From positions 496,001 through 560,000 of the forward strand of contig JACSYO010001698.1 in assembly GCA_016806645.1 (NCBI GenBank): a stretch of DNA of 64,000 bases. Reading direction: 5' to 3'. This DNA comes from Ophiodon elongatus. Taxonomy: Eukaryota; Chordata; Actinopteri; Perciformes; Hexagrammidae. Numbering within the stretch: the first letter of the stretch is position 1; each line of letters begins with the position of its first letter. This document shows, one piece after another, positions 23,233 to 36,331 of this stretch. The translations under genes and the position numbers were made by a program. The notes beneath the pieces were generated by a model. It saw nothing but the letters and a program-made list of their open reading frames with translations, was not told the origin of the DNA and made no database searches.

Positions 23233-25499
23233 TGTTGTATTTTCATGAGAGCATGAATGAAATATGGAGCAGGAATTCAGAATTAGACCAAATACAAATG
23301 TTTTCAGTTGTGTGTACAGGGGTGTGTATTTTTAGCTGGGGGGAATTGCGTTTTCATCATTGTATGTCTGATTGTTATGAACATATCTTTCAAATTTCAT
23401 TTTCAAAAAAGTTTGGATCATATGACTAGACATGATGATTCAGATCTTGGCTTTCCAATTCTTTCTTTTGTTTTGTCCCTTTGACTGTTATGATGCATTC
23501 ATATGCTGGTGGAGAGCTCTGATATATTGAACTTGCATTATATTTGCAAAACAATATTGTATTCAAGTGCTCTTTTTGATCACAAACAGTATAAAAGACC
23601 TTAAGGCTACAATTTAGCAAGCGGTTTTGTTTCTTTTCTCATTCCTTTTCATAGAACACTGTAAAAACCTCTTTTAAAGTTTGATAGACACCACAATCAT
23701 TAGACAAGTCTCTGGTATAGCTAAGTAAAGCTAAGATATAAGTCACAAGATGATCAAAGATTACTTTTAGAAGTTCTGAGTAAATAGTATTCCAATGACG
23801 GCCGATGCTTCTGTGCAACAATAGAATGTTTGTGTGTCTGTGTGAGGATCTTTGTGTGATATTGTCTTTGTATTGAAATTGTCTTTGCAACACACATTAA
23901 CTCAATCCCAGCCTTCATCTCACTGAAGCCCACTCAATGGACAAGAGGCTACAATTATTTGTATTTTGTTCCTCCCTATATCTCTCACTATTGATACCAT
24001 TATGTCTTTCACAGTCCAGGCATGTCGCAATCTATCTTCCTTTGTCAATTTCATCCTCATCACTTGTCTTCCTCCACTTCCTCTTCTTCCTCTCCTTTTC
24101 ATAGTGTTGGTAATCCTGCCATTGTAGTTGCGATCATGTTTGTATTTCTAACATAATTGGATGAAGTGCTGCTGTCTAGACGGGATTGGCACATCAATTG
24201 TTAGCCATCAATCTCCTTTACAGATGACTTTACTGTGCCAGATAACTTTCTGTCAATGAAAAGAAAGAGAAGAAAAGAGATGGGGCTTTGGAGAAAGAGA
24301 TGACTTATCCAAATTTTAAAGCCACTGAGCCACTTATAACAAAATACAAATACTCATGTTGGTGCATGCGTTTTTGTGTGTATTTGTGTTTTTATAATAC
24401 ACACCTGTGAGTGCTCTTGCTCATAACGGATGTGTTGACATCTGACTGAATATATGCTCAGCAAACCATTTAAACTAGTTTTATATATGCTGACTGGCGA
24501 AAACTCAATAGATGAAGAAATAATCCAACGACCCTTCATGTTCTTTAAGAGAAAGAACCCTCTTGAATGGCAATTTTTTCAAAAAGTCAGGGTGCAGCCA
24601 GGGAGGCAATTTATTAAACGTATGCAGATGAACCCAACTAATGGAAACAACACCACAGGACCTAAAATCACAGTGATTCATTGAGAGAAATGTCAGGGTC
24701 TAAAAGACACTGCAGTGGCTCAAAAACTGAGCTGAATATAAATTACTGGATTGACATAATAATCTTCTTTTAAGTGAATCCCCCCCTCTCCACCAGTATG
24801 ACTGTTGTTTACTAGCGATAAAACACAATGATCACAGAGCAAAAATGGATAACGAGACTGCTTCATGCTGCAAGCCTGAGGCCACTCTGAGCCACTGGGT
24901 GGTGCAGTGCTGATAACAACCCATTAGCTGTTAAATGAGTGACCTAACGCAAAAAATGATCTAACAGAGCCAGCGCTGAAATGATGAAAACAGCATTTGT
25001 TCAAATCAGCAGAAGCATCACTGGTCACTCTCACTTGCAGTTTCCATCCTTTGTTATTTCATCTTCTGTCACTTGATCTCATTAAAGTTATTGTTCATGG
25101 TATTGAACAAAGCAATATTTGTCAGGGATGTATCACTTGCTCACAGGTGCACTCTATAAAAGCAGCAGATTCATATATCTTCTTTATATATTAATTATCC
25201 TTATGGTCACTTCTGGCAAGACGGAGTACTGAGAAAGCTGATACAAGGGTTCTACATTTCAGTGGATGTTGATTAGGAAGCAAAAGACGGAAAGAGTGAA
25301 GTAGAAAATTAAAGGAATAATGTAGTTTCACTAAACAAGTAAATATGATAACTATAGCCTCCGAGTCGGATCGCTAACAGTTTAAAAAACTACTTTCCTT
25401 ACTTCTGTGCAAATCCTTTTACTACTTGTTGTAGTGGCCCTGCTTTAGTGTGGGGTCATTAAACTTCCATCTGATCTATTTGAACCTGAAATAAGAACT
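23233..25499. other. Non-genic stretch
   Basis: No supported gene. A pyrimidine-rich patch (cttcctccacttcctcttcttcctctccttttc) lies at about 24068-24101; on the minus strand it gives a Lys/Arg/Gly-rich frame that is an artefact of composition. Nothing else recognised. Confidence 0.4.
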
Positions 25500-25780
25500 C
25501 TGTTAAGTAATAGGTTAGACATGAGGATTTATTGAATGGCATTTGAAATGTCATCTCCGAGCACAAGAAAGGCTCTTCATCTATAGTAATTAGATGAATA
25601 TTTAACAAGCTCCATTATCTGTTCCTGGCAGCCAAAAACAGCCTAAAAGATGAGCTAATTGTGTTTCTCATAGACACAATGAGCCATTACAGGTATTGTT
25701 TCTTGCTCACTCTAAAGGTGACAAACTGTCATTTACTCACTATTGATGACACAATGTGGTGATTTTGCTTCCCATGGTAA
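25500..25780. promoter_or_regulatory. Candidate conserved non-coding block
   Basis: Unique sequence with a perfect TAATTAG (25587-25593), gagctaattgtg (around 25652), and two similar modules, aatgtcatctccg near 25549 and again near 25818 just outside the block. Its composition resembles vertebrate conserved elements and differs from the flanking AT-rich DNA. Enhancer function is inferred only. Confidence 0.3.
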
Positions 25781-28303
25781 TGGCATACAAACAACAAACA
25801 ACAGCTATACATTTTAAATGTCATCTCCGTCTATGACGCTGTCTTTCTCCACTACTTCCCACATCTTTCTTTCTTTCTCTGGCATGCTTGACTGTAATTA
25901 TTCTCTTTTCATCCTTCCTAGATTCCTCAAAGAAAGTGTTGTGTGTGTCTTACGTTCCATCAAAATTAAAGACTGGCTGGTTTAATTCTCCTGATAGTTT
26001 GGTAACTTCCGGTGTGCATGTTAATGCAGCGTTTTCCTTTTTATTTCAATTACAGTATGACAACACATGTACTTTCATTACCTGTGTAGGAGAGAAAGAA
26101 ATAGGTATTGTATGTTTTCCACTTCACATTGGCTTGCCAGTTTATGAGAGGCACTTAGCTAATGTAATTGTAGTTCAATAGGGTTACAACAGGGATTTAA
26201 TACATTTGACATTTATGAGGCTGATTGTTTGGGAACATCAAAGGGGTGTTAATTCCACTCTGTAAGTTAGGAGGCTGTAGTTGTTTGTGTTGTTGTTGAA
26301 ATCTACTGCATTACAGTGAAACATATTTCTAATATATTTGTAAATGAGATTGATATAGCTGATCATAGCGGGACATAGTACATAGTACAGTACTGCACAT
26401 AAATCACAGGTATGAACATAAATCACCTCAAAGGTACAAATAATGATTCGCTATTATGTAAAATCATATACTGAACTCTTCTTTTAGTACACACTGGTGA
26501 AAATCATTACGTTGAACAACATCCCCAATGTACCCTAATTATATAATATGTGTAGACTAAAGATTACATATTGTATATGTAAAATTAGTTATTGATTCAC
26601 TTATACACTAATAGTAAGTCCATTTAAGAAAAAATGATGAACATTATTTAGACCATTCTTGCCATCTGCTTATTGTTTACTGCTCAGAAATTCAGTCTGT
26701 TAGTGTTTAAGCAATTTGCTACAAATAGAAAAACGTCAAAAAGTATTTTTCACCCAAAGCCAATGATAAATCACCACCCCTCAGAGAGAAGTGAAGTATA
26801 ATGCAAGAATAGTTTTTTTTCAAGTAACTTTGCTTCAGTCAACGATCGCCTAATGAGGTCAGTAAAGCTCACCTTAAGTGTTGTCCTTCAACACATAAGC
26901 AACAAGCAATGAGCAGCTCCTAAAAACTGACAGCACTGCCCTGCTTGCTCATGTATTCTGTGGTATAAGGCGCTGGTAACAAATATGACAACTACATGCA
27001 GTGGTATCAAACATCACTTAAGTGAATAACCCGATAGGAAGCTACTGGTAGAAGGAGTGTGAAGTTTGACCTCAGGGTGGCAGGATGTGTCTTCCTTTCG
27101 GGAGCATTAATGTCCACAGTAAATATCATGCTATGTATCTTAATACATTATACGATGTCTGATGGCGAAGGGAAATGTTGCATACTTACCAAAATGGACA
27201 AAGATCCTGTGGGAAGCTTAAAAGGCTTCAGTTAATTTCCCATTACATCTTGACATATCCAATCCCCAAGTGAAATGTTTGGTTGCAACACAGGAAATGT
27301 AAAGGGGTTATTGCAATCAAACTGCCTACTCTTTGCCCTCTTTGATTGTTATTACTGTGAACAATGCCATCAAAGACTTAATGAGTTGATTATTACATAT
27401 TTGATCCAAGAGACTTTAGGGTGTAATTTGTTGTTCGGACTAATGCAATTTCCAAATGTATGGAACTAAAGTAGCTTATAATTAGTCACTATTTTCATGG
27501 TAAGTACAAGCTACTACTACAGTACAGTACTGCAATCGATGCTGTTTAAGTTGCTATACATTTATATCCTAATCTTCTGGGTATCTTGTAAAATATTTCA
27601 AAATAAAACTACCCTTTTTGTTATTCTTGAGTGAATCACCGTTGCAAGACATATGTATAGTGTCTCTCGGAAACCGTCTTCACTTATTTGTGATGCATTA
27701 TAACATTGCATGATGCTTTTAAAGGACTTGTCAATGCCCAGGGTTCTTCTCACGGGGATACACTTTCAAAATGCAACATAGCACTGATTATGCTGAACTA
27801 ACAAAATCATGGCTCTTGGCCATAAACCTGCTACATTGTGAACAACACATATCCTTAACACACCATTCCATAAGGGAATAAAAAAAGACATAACTAATCA
27901 GTTGATGGGATCTGTTGCCGTACAATGAGATGATTGTTCATCTTTCCCCGCTGTGTTTCTTTCTATCTCTGGAGCTGCATGATTGCAAGAGGAAGAAAAA
28001 TAATGGCTGTGAGTGTGGGTCACTCTCTCACAATGTTTTGCATACCCCATGATGAGACACTGGCACCATCGTATGAGCACTCAGCCCAGGGTGGCAGGTG
28101 CATGTGACGGCTATCAGCTTCGCTTATTCACACGTGTGTACAAAAACACACCCACACTCACACACAGCAGGATCAGAAACAGCCCCGTGTGGTTTTGATC
28201 CTGAGCCCACACATTTGAATGCTGCTCCATGTTGCACTGTTAGAAGTTTTTTTTTTTGTCATTCACAGAAAGCACAATCCTATTCAGAGATAGACCTTTT
28301 TTT
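25781..28303. other. Non-genic stretch
   Basis: No supported gene. A 97-codon plus-strand frame (25888-26181) starts in a T-rich patch and shows no family motif. A GT/TTG-rich patch lies near 26278-26300. No transposon recognised. Confidence 0.4.
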
Positions 28304-28319
28304 TATATATATATATATA
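28304..28319. repeat. (TA)8 microsatellite
   Basis: Sixteen bases of perfect TA following a T run. Confidence 0.9.
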
Positions 28320-28459
28320 CATGTGGAGGTTTGTTAGTACATTAGTCTTTTGTTTGGGTTTATCTCTCCCTGCTATGACTTCCTCTTTACTAAAGCACGC
28401 CATGGCTCACATGTCTCAAAGTGTTTAATAAAGACAGGAAAAAATAAAAAACTCCCTGC

Positions 28460-28718
28460 TGTTAATTTCTAAGCGTATGCATAACCTCAGTCCCCGCCTG
28501 AGTCCCAAACCATTGCCCCTGGAATTGGCATTAATTGCTTGAGAGAGGAAAGTAATTATCTCAGGTAATTATTACTCTGGGTAGAGTGAGAAACTAGACA
28601 AGCCTTCTGTGCCGGTTCCCTGCGGAGAGAAGTAAAGAGAATTCTGCCTTTAACGTGTTATAATTGGAGGGGCTGGGCCCTCAAAGCCATAAGCTCTCAT
28701 GGCTCAAGGGTTTATAGC
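28460..28718. promoter_or_regulatory. Candidate conserved non-coding block (TAATTA/TAATTG cluster)
   Basis: Within about 60 bases there are ggcattaattgcttg (28527-28541), agtaattatctc (28551-28562) and ggtaattattac (28564-28575), followed by balanced unique sequence (tgtgccggttccctgcgg, gtgttataattggagg). This dense set of homeodomain cores in repeat-free DNA is the clearest such cluster in the window. Regulatory function is inferred and conservation untested. Confidence 0.33.
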
Positions 28719-28760
28719 ACACACACACATGCACATGAAGACACACACACACACACACAC
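28719..28760. repeat. CA microsatellite, interrupted
   Basis: A short CA run at about 28719-28728, then atgcacatgaag, then ten AC units at 28741-28760. Confidence 0.9.
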
Positions 28761-31700
28761 AGTCACCATCGCCTTCACATTCATACATTATGCACGCCGA
28801 CTATTAGGCCATAGCACAGGTATAAATGAACGAGAATGACTTTGTAATCCACATTAACAATTATCTGTCTTAATGAAAAAACAAACATAGGATTTCATGC
28901 TATGTTATTATTGTTATATGTTATTATTTTTGTCTTGTTTAAACACCTAATTAATATTCAAAATGTATACAAATATGTCTTTGAGACAAAAAAAAAAAAG
29001 AAAGCTGTTACAGGCTTTTTAATTCTGTCCTTAACCATCAAACAAATAAAGCGACAGAGGGTAGCGAGTGAACTTAGAAAGTATGAAAAAATGAACAAGG
29101 TTGTGTAATGATGTCTCTGGAGACGTGCCCATGCAAACTGCTGCGCAACAAACATGTCAGTCAAGCACCAGGTGGTCAGTATCCTGCTAAGCCTTCACAT
29201 CTGTAGACACACACACACATACAGTAGCTCCACAAAAACACATTCACAACCATGCACACAAAATGTAGTTAAGACAGAAAAGAAGGTGTGGATATCCCTG
29301 ATGTCCTCCTGAACTGTTTTGTTATGCCCCCTGTGACATCAGGCACATGAGCTAATGTCATAGGAAATACTTTGGTGCTTGTTTTCATCTTCTCGTATCT
29401 CCGGACTGCAAATGAAGATTCAAACAAATAGAAGTGCTAAAGGTAGCCACTAAAAAAATTGAAGCATTTTGTTCACACAAATGTGACCACCATTTTTTTT
29501 TTGCAGTGCCTATTTATTAGCCACAACAAGTGGACATTACAGTCCAACTGTCTGAAAGCTAGCAAACAACAGTGTGTATGTGGTATTCTATTTACACCCC
29601 AAACTCTGGATCTCTTAAAAGAATTTAGAGAGAGTGATTTTCTAATCATCCAGAGACTTAGCTGCAGCTCTCTGGTTGAAAATATGTTGATCAGTGAAGC
29701 ACACAGTGTACATTGGAATGGAAACCTGAAAACTCTTCGGCCTCTGTGGCAATTCCCGTGCTAGAGGATGTGCTCTCCGATTGAATGAAGAAATCACTGG
29801 AAGAGAAAACCAACCCAATAGTTCATCAGTTAACATTAATGCAAGTTGTTCAAATTGAAAGAAGCCCAATGAACCAACTGAATGTTACAAATCACTCTCC
29901 TTACTTGGATTTTTACCAAGACAACTCACATGTTAATAGCTTCAGGGCATGCAGTGTGAAGACAGCTGTGATTCAAATAGGCCATTCCCAACCAGACTGG
30001 CTGTTGCAAATGGCTGTATGTCGTTATTTCCGAAATGCCTTCAATACTGTGTATTTTTAAGAAAATCTAAATCCACTTTTCGTTCACAATTGCATTACAT
30101 TTTTTGGTGTTAATCACAGTGTAAACCACTGAAGTTAATCATGCCCACAGTCAAAAACACTCAAGTAAAGAAAAAATGTATCTAAAATGTGCAGCTTACC
30201 TGCTGTGGTTTGCCAGTAGTCATCAGCATGTGGTTGTTAGAAAGTTTAGAATTAACAACACAGACACTTCGCTGACAAATGTTTTGGCTTCATATGGACT
30301 GTCTATGCATTGTTGTTACTTGTTTTAGAGCATTTATGATTTTGTATTGCTTTTGTGACAGTTGGACACACTTAAACATCATAACAGAATCTGTGGATTA
30401 ACGTTACTCCTTTACGGTACCACTTAAGATGAGCACTGCACTGTCAATGTCTAATTTAGATCATAGGTTCCTAAAACTGTATTATTAAGGCTTTTACTCA
30501 AAGTACAACTAATGTCCCCTGAAACAATGACAAAAATATCCTTCTAAAAAAAATGATTTGGAGGATTGCAATCCTGTTTTAGATGAAATAGCATTCCCAC
30601 TTTAAAAAAGAGGAAGAAGAATTTTAACCCGATTGGGAAATGGATCGGTTGCTATAGAGAATGGATTACAAAACCGCAGCAGCTTCACAACATAGTGTGC
30701 AATAGGAAGAGTCGTGCTGGATCATATTCTGGTGAAGGAAGGAAATTGGTACTATTGCCCCCATCCTATGAAGTGGAGTCTGGCTGTGGCCATCCTGAGA
30801 AATATAGGGGCAATTTTGGAGAAAAAACAAAATTTGAGCATAAAAGTGTGAAAACACTGGTTTTGTAAAGTGTGACTAGATATTTTTTAATAAAAAAAAT
30901 ACTGCCCCATTTAGATCATTAAACAGAGTGTATTTATTTATTTTGCTTACCAAAATCTGTACCATAGGGCTCCTGCCCATGCACCTCTAATCCCATTTTA
31001 TTCTATCGCTCCTCTGTGTTGGTCATGCTCATTGTACAGACAGGAGAGATAAAAGAGCAGCAGTGCAAAATATTATATATCTTGCACAACTGATACAACT
31101 GGGAATCGAAGTAAGCCAGTGAGAGGCTGTATGATGTGCGTGTTTATTCTAGCTCTTCAGATTTCAGAAGGTAAAGCTCTGCTTTTTTAGAGGCCAATGA
31201 GGAGGGAAAAATACTCAGCTGGGTCTGCGATGAGTACGTGCATTTACATTTCTTCTCTTGAATTTATAAATCAGAGCAATGGGTATAACCTACATTTTAA
31301 ATAGGGCAGTTAATTCCATCATTTAGAGAAACAGAAAGAGACATTGTCCAATTCATGCCTTCAAGATAAAAATAAATCAATCTATATTCTGGGCTGATTA
31401 ACTATTTAAACTAGCCTACTTCAAAATATGCAGCCTGCTATTGCAAAAATACTAATCTATAGTATTCATTTATTTTAAAAAGTCCTTGGGAAAATTGTAA
31501 GTACTTAGTCACTCATTGTTAATCAGTTAGGAAATATACAATATTTATGCATGCAAAAAAAAAGCATTGTCTTATTACTTTGTCTTCATACAGACTTTGA
31601 TCTTCCAATATCTGCCAAATTACATAGCCAATTTATTTTTAGATGTACTGTCTACAGTATTTTAAAATTACTCTTCATGGTGAAATGAAAGGCTGAATTT

Positions 31701-32014
31701 TGATAAGTGCTCCTCTCGCTGGATTCCCCATAACTCCACCTTTGCTGCTGTGCATCAAATTCCAATCAGGTAAGCATCTGCTTAGAATTCACTAAACAAC
31801 CCTTCATATTTACGCAGAAAAAAAAAATTAAAGCTTTCAAGGATATTGCTCATTTTCTCCTTCTGCTGTTTGGGATAAGAGCTATGATTTATTCATTTCT
31901 AACCATTTTGGGTTCTAGATGGTATTCAGGGCCAGTTTTCTTTTTTAATCAATGTCGAGACAAGCAGGAGTTGCTTTTTGTAATTTATAGCATCATCCCT
32001 GTCTGACTCGGCCT

Positions 32015-32016
<2 letters not shown>
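28761..32016. other. Long non-genic stretch
   Basis: No supported gene in about 3.2 kb. A consensus-like splice donor (atcag|gtaagc, GT at 31770-31771) follows a balanced segment at about 31670-31770 (ctcctctcgctggattcccc), which might be conserved DNA or a non-coding exon. There are poly-A runs near 28988, 30545 and 31808. No transposon recognised. Confidence 0.35.

Positions 32017-32074
<58 letters not shown>
32017..32074. repeat. (GT)29 microsatellite
   Basis: Fifty-eight bases of perfect GT, preceded by gcctga and followed by gcacaattgcatacaattg. Confidence 0.97.
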
Positions 32075-32076
<2 letters not shown>

Positions 32077-32560
32077 ACAATTGCATACAATTGTGTTTTA
32101 GAGAGAGAGACAAAGACATAAATGTGTCTCCATATTTGCACATTGTTCATATCTTATTATGAATCGTTTGCATGGGGCTTGTTTATGTGCATCAGCGTGC
32201 ATGTCAGCATGTTCTCTGCCTCTAGAAAAGAGGGTATTTCACCATAGTGGTACTTTACTGTATGTGATATTTCCTTTTCATCATTCAATAGTTATGGTGA
32301 CTTATTAAGGCCTCAGCGTGGATTTTTATTTTGACATCCTTCCATTGTGTGTCTAGATGTGTGATGTGCATTTATTCCAGCTTCTGATTTTTTCTTTGTA
32401 TTTCTGACAGAGATCCCCCCCAGCCAGCCTCCACTTGGCTCAATGCATTATTACACTTGAGATAAAAACTAATAAAGAGGAAGCATTCAAATCTATCTTG
32501 ATCCATCCTACCCTTTTCATTTGTTTCTACGTTTGTGAAGCATGACTTGCGTTCACACTG
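32075..32560. other. Non-genic stretch
   Basis: No feature recognised apart from a short GA run (gagagagaga) near 32101. Confidence 0.4.
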
Positions 32561-32578
32561 AAAAAAAAAAAAAAAAAA
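32561..32578 (+). repeat. Poly-A run (18 bases)
   Basis: Eighteen consecutive A. It could be the tail of an old retroposed sequence, but no polyadenylation signal or recognisable retroelement precedes it. Confidence 0.9.
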
Positions 32579-33130
32579 GGGACGGAAATTGGATAGCCTG
32601 GGACTTTTACAGTGATCATGAATACAAGTAACCTGAGTGCATATCATTACAAGGGCCTGGGTATGGTGTGTGAAGAAGGGGATTGATGTGTTGTTAACTG
32701 AGTATTTCTTCATATGAGCTTCATGTTATTTGAGCTTAACATCAATTCACTACAAAACACATCATCTAAACAGTGTCAGTTTCACGGAGACATTATTTCA
32801 TATCAGGCAGCAGCATATGTTAATATTCATGCACCTTAGCTAGTGTGTGTTCAGTAGCCCATGGGGAGTTCGCTATTGTAGCCGCAATTAATACCAAAGC
32901 AAGTATGTTGTCCTACAAAGCCTGCAAAGGAAGCATAATCCACTAACCCCAAAATGTGCTGTATTAACCACAAAACAGAGGGGTGTGTTTCTCCAGCATT
33001 CTTGCCTTTATATTTAAATTGAAAGAAACAATGAAAATACTTTTCAATCCCAGGAAAAATGACATGCAGGATAATTGTTCTTTAATCAAACAAAGCCAGA
33101 GTGATGCTACACACACACACGTTTGGTAAA
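32579..33130. other. Non-genic stretch
   Basis: No gene or named repeat. A CA run of five units lies just before the dispersed repeat at 33131. Confidence 0.4.
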
Positions 33131-33440
33131 TGTACTTGCATTTATATAGCACCTTTATAGTCTTCCTACCACTCAAAGGGCTTTATACTACATGCTGACT
33201 TTTACCCCAGTCACACTCATACACTCATACACTGATGGCAGAGGCTGCCATGCAACCTGCTCATCAGAATCTGAACTAATGCTCATTCACGCAAATCGAT
33301 GGCACTACCTTTGGGAGAAATTTGGGGTTCAGTACCTTGCCCAAGGACACTTTGATATGCGGACTGGAGGAGCTGGTGATCGAGCCGCTGATCTTCGGAT
33401 TAGTGGACGACCTGCTCTACCTCCTGCGTCTCAGTCGCCT
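33131..33440 (+). repeat. Teleost dispersed repeat ('ttgcatttatatagcac' type), near full length
   Basis: It runs from tgtacttgcatttatatagc through accactcaaagggctttata, actgatggcagaggctgcca, gagaaatttggggttcagta, ccttgcccaaggacactttg and ggactggaggagctggtgat to tggacgacctgctctacc and ends near cagtcgcc. I recognise each of these segments, in this order, from a very common fish repeat. Frames crossing it (peptides like LIFGLVDDLLYLLRLSR) are translations of the repeat and not a gene. Its transposon class is not assigned. Confidence 0.75.
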
Positions 33441-35072
33441 GGTTTCTGATTTTGTCAGCAATAGGCAGAATAAACCCTCGTGGGTGCAACCAGAGCTATT
33501 CAAGACTTTCTAGTGGCTACGAATCTGTAATTGGGTAGGGACAATCCAGTCTGGGCTGAATTCAATTTGAACACAATGCCCTCTGCTTTGGCATCATTAC
33601 AAACGTTTCACACTGAATAATGAAGCAGAGTACAATGCTAATTCAGGATGAGCATCAGACTAACCATACTCATCCTAAGAGAACATTTCCATGTTAACAT
33701 TAATTATGAAACAAGAACTCGCAGGTACGATGATGGGTAAAAAGTCTGTCCATCCTTAAAAACTTGGATGCTTTGTTAAGGACATTTTATTTCAAGGAAA
33801 ATTGTAAATGTCTTCCAAACACTGTAACCTTACTCTGAATCCACATAGGCTATGCTCTATTTAAAGCACCACAACAGAGCTCAGAATAGCACATTCTGCA
33901 AATGAATATATCCTCTAAGAAAGAATGTATGCTGTAAATCCTTCAATGTGTAATTCATTCATAGAGACCAAGGCAAGCAACAAGGGAATGCATCACTTGA
34001 ATTACAGACGTGGCATCCGCACTTTCTGTAATTAAAACCTGGTCCCTCCTCCCACTGTATTACTGTGATAGACTGTGCTGCCAGATAGTGTCTAGTTCAC
34101 TCTTAGGTTGATCAGAGGAGTCAAGACAGCATGATGAGCCATAATTGCTGTGGTCAGATAAAATACATCCTGAGGCTCTCTCTAAGCTGGTCTGCTGGTA
34201 TATCTCTGTTGACATCTATGGATGTTACTGGTTGGATTTGTGTTACATTTATAGAGGCTGAAGTCTGCTGTCTAAATCAACATGCAGGGATAAAGAAATT
34301 GTATTCAACGTGTAGATATTTTGTATTTCTTTGTATTCTATATTACATTGGTGTGTAATCTCAATTATGGGACTGTAAAGTTTTGAATTGTAGTGAACTG
34401 AATTTGAATTCATTTGAATACGAGGTGTAACCGGCAGGTTGAATACACACGCCCTCAGTGACTCACATGCGCAATGCGGCCAATTCAATTAATCGGCATG
34501 TCAATACAGGAAATAGATGCCTCGGGGAAGCTCTGATCTTTCTCTGCCGCTACCGCTGTGGTGTCAGTTGTAGTATGACACTACTCTATGTTTGTTTATT
34601 CAGGTCGCTATTAAATATATTTCAGGCCAATGTTCCTGTGTGCTGACTGTGGAAGCCAAGGTCCTAACTAGTTATTACTTGGCTTAAGGTCCTTATATTT
34701 GTTCGAATACTTGTGTTCTTTTTGTTCCTTTAGGACGGAGATTTCCACTGCTGCTTTGCTATGCTCATTATAGCTGACACGCTTAACTTTGTTTGATTAC
34801 TACCGTGTTTTTGAGCTAGACTGCCTTGTGCTTTTTTTGATTGGTAAGTTGTTTCATTATTTTATTGCATTTTACCCATTTAGTTCCTTAAGATTGAGTT
34901 TAGATAAATATTTATATACCAAGTATTTCCCCTGTTTGAATAGTTTTTTTGCATTCACCTTTCATGTGCCCTCATGCTGACCTTATCTGTTTATTTTAGA
35001 GCGGAATCAGCAACAACCTCCCCTTTCTGCAATCAGCTGCCTTTTTTTTTGTTGCAATTTGAGTCTGAGAAA
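33441..35072. other. Non-genic stretch
   Basis: No supported gene. Acceptor-like (tttattttag near 34991-35000) and donor-like (ttggtaagtt near 34841) patterns occur but do not bracket a coding exon. A T run lies at 35042-35050. Confidence 0.35.
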
Positions 35073-35482
35073 TTAAAGGAGCTGTATTTTACATTATGAA
35101 CTGTCATAAAGCAGCAAATATTTTCTATGTAAAGATACAGTGGAGTAATCTCTGCCACGTGTGCTTTTAGTGCACGTTAGTGCATGTGAGCGTGCTCCAC
35201 TGGCTAGCTCACGGCCCCTGCTGTTCACTGCACTCATACGATGGGTACAGATGATAACGCAGTCCCGGCCGACAGCATCATCACAGAAGTGTAGTACCCA
35301 CCCTCCGGTTCCCCTTCAGGTAAACACTTTTAGCTCCGCTATCACATTTGCTTTAGTTTGCACTGTTAACACTGTGAGCACTGTTAGAACCCTCAGCTGT
35401 AAGACAATGACTCACCATCACCATGTTAAGAGCCATTGAGAACCAAATGAAATGCTCCCAATCTCATATCTTGGACCTTTAA
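35073..35482. mobile_element. Putative non-autonomous DNA transposon with TTAA ends
   Basis: The left edge is TTAAAGGAGC at 35073-35082. The right edge is GGACCTTTAA at 35473-35482, whose reverse complement is TTAAAGGTCC (8 of 10 matching). The interior (atgaactgtcataaagcagc, agtgcacgttagtgcatgtg, cccaccctccggttcccctt, atgactcaccatcaccatg) is CpG-richer than its flanks and reads like a dispersed fish repeat I have seen before. TTAA ends would suit the piggyBac or Kolobok groups. Ten imperfect bases are weak proof, so the boundaries are provisional. Confidence 0.4.
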
Positions 35483-36263
35483 GTGCGAAAGGAGGTGAAG
35501 TTGTATCACGATCTGGTCGAGCCCTCTTCCGGCTCGGTGACAAATTAATTAAATTTGATTTATCCATTTGGTTTCCTGAAAATTCTCCAATAAATAGCCA
35601 TATCTTAAGGTCCTCTAAATTCAAACAAAAAAAACTGCATTTCTGAAGATTCAAGTGTGATACTTCATGTTGACAGTGCACTACAGGATAAATACGCAGC
35701 ATTAACATCATTTGAACTATTAAAGAGAAATAAAAGCTCCCCAAAACCATACCCAATCATGCTCCAAATTCTGTGACATCTCCAGTCCTCTTTCATTTTC
35801 ATAACATTCAAAGATTTTGCATGTCAACAAGCATCCACTGGCATAACCAAAAAAGCAATTTGGGGGAAGAATTTTCAGCCAAGAGGAGGTAGGGTAGCAA
35901 AGTTCTGAAAGCCGATTAAAAACCTCAAACTCTGAGCCAAATAGGTTGGATATCCTGTCCTCAAGAGCATCGGGTTGTGTATTTACCAATCACTGCGTTG
36001 CTTGTTTTGTTGAATGTGCTGTCAGAATCCACAAGCCACGAATGAGCAGAGCCTAATGATCTTCGGCAGTCCCAGTTCATTTTGGTTTGAAGTGATACAT
36101 GAAAATTATTGCAGTGTTTGCTTGTACAAATTTAGTAAACCTCTCTTCCGCTCTCCTATCAATTTATTCCAAGCCAGCTTAGCTCAGACTACCTCAAGCA
36201 TGGCCGGGAAAGTACCACACAATGGAGTCAATCCTGCACAAAAAGACAGGTGGGAACTGCACT
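35483..36263. other. Non-genic stretch
   Basis: No supported gene. Overlapping minus-strand frames (35418-35756, 35720-35989) resemble no known family. Confidence 0.4.
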
Positions 36264-36331
36264 CACACGCACGCACGCACACACAGACACACACACACAC
36301 AGACACACACACACACACACACACACACACA
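36264..36331. repeat. CA microsatellite, interrupted
   Basis: Mainly CA with cgcacgcacgca at the left and two gacaca interruptions, ending in about 14 perfect units. Confidence 0.95.

Noticed and set aside
26384..27534. Shared 14-mer AGTACAGTACTGCA at 26384 and 27521
   Set aside because: Around fifteen exact 14-mer pairs are expected by chance in 64 kb, and no flanking similarity extends the match.
33192..33513. Two plus-strand frames, one giving GLEELVIEPLIFGLVDDLL
   Set aside because: These are translations of a very common teleost dispersed repeat (33131-33440).
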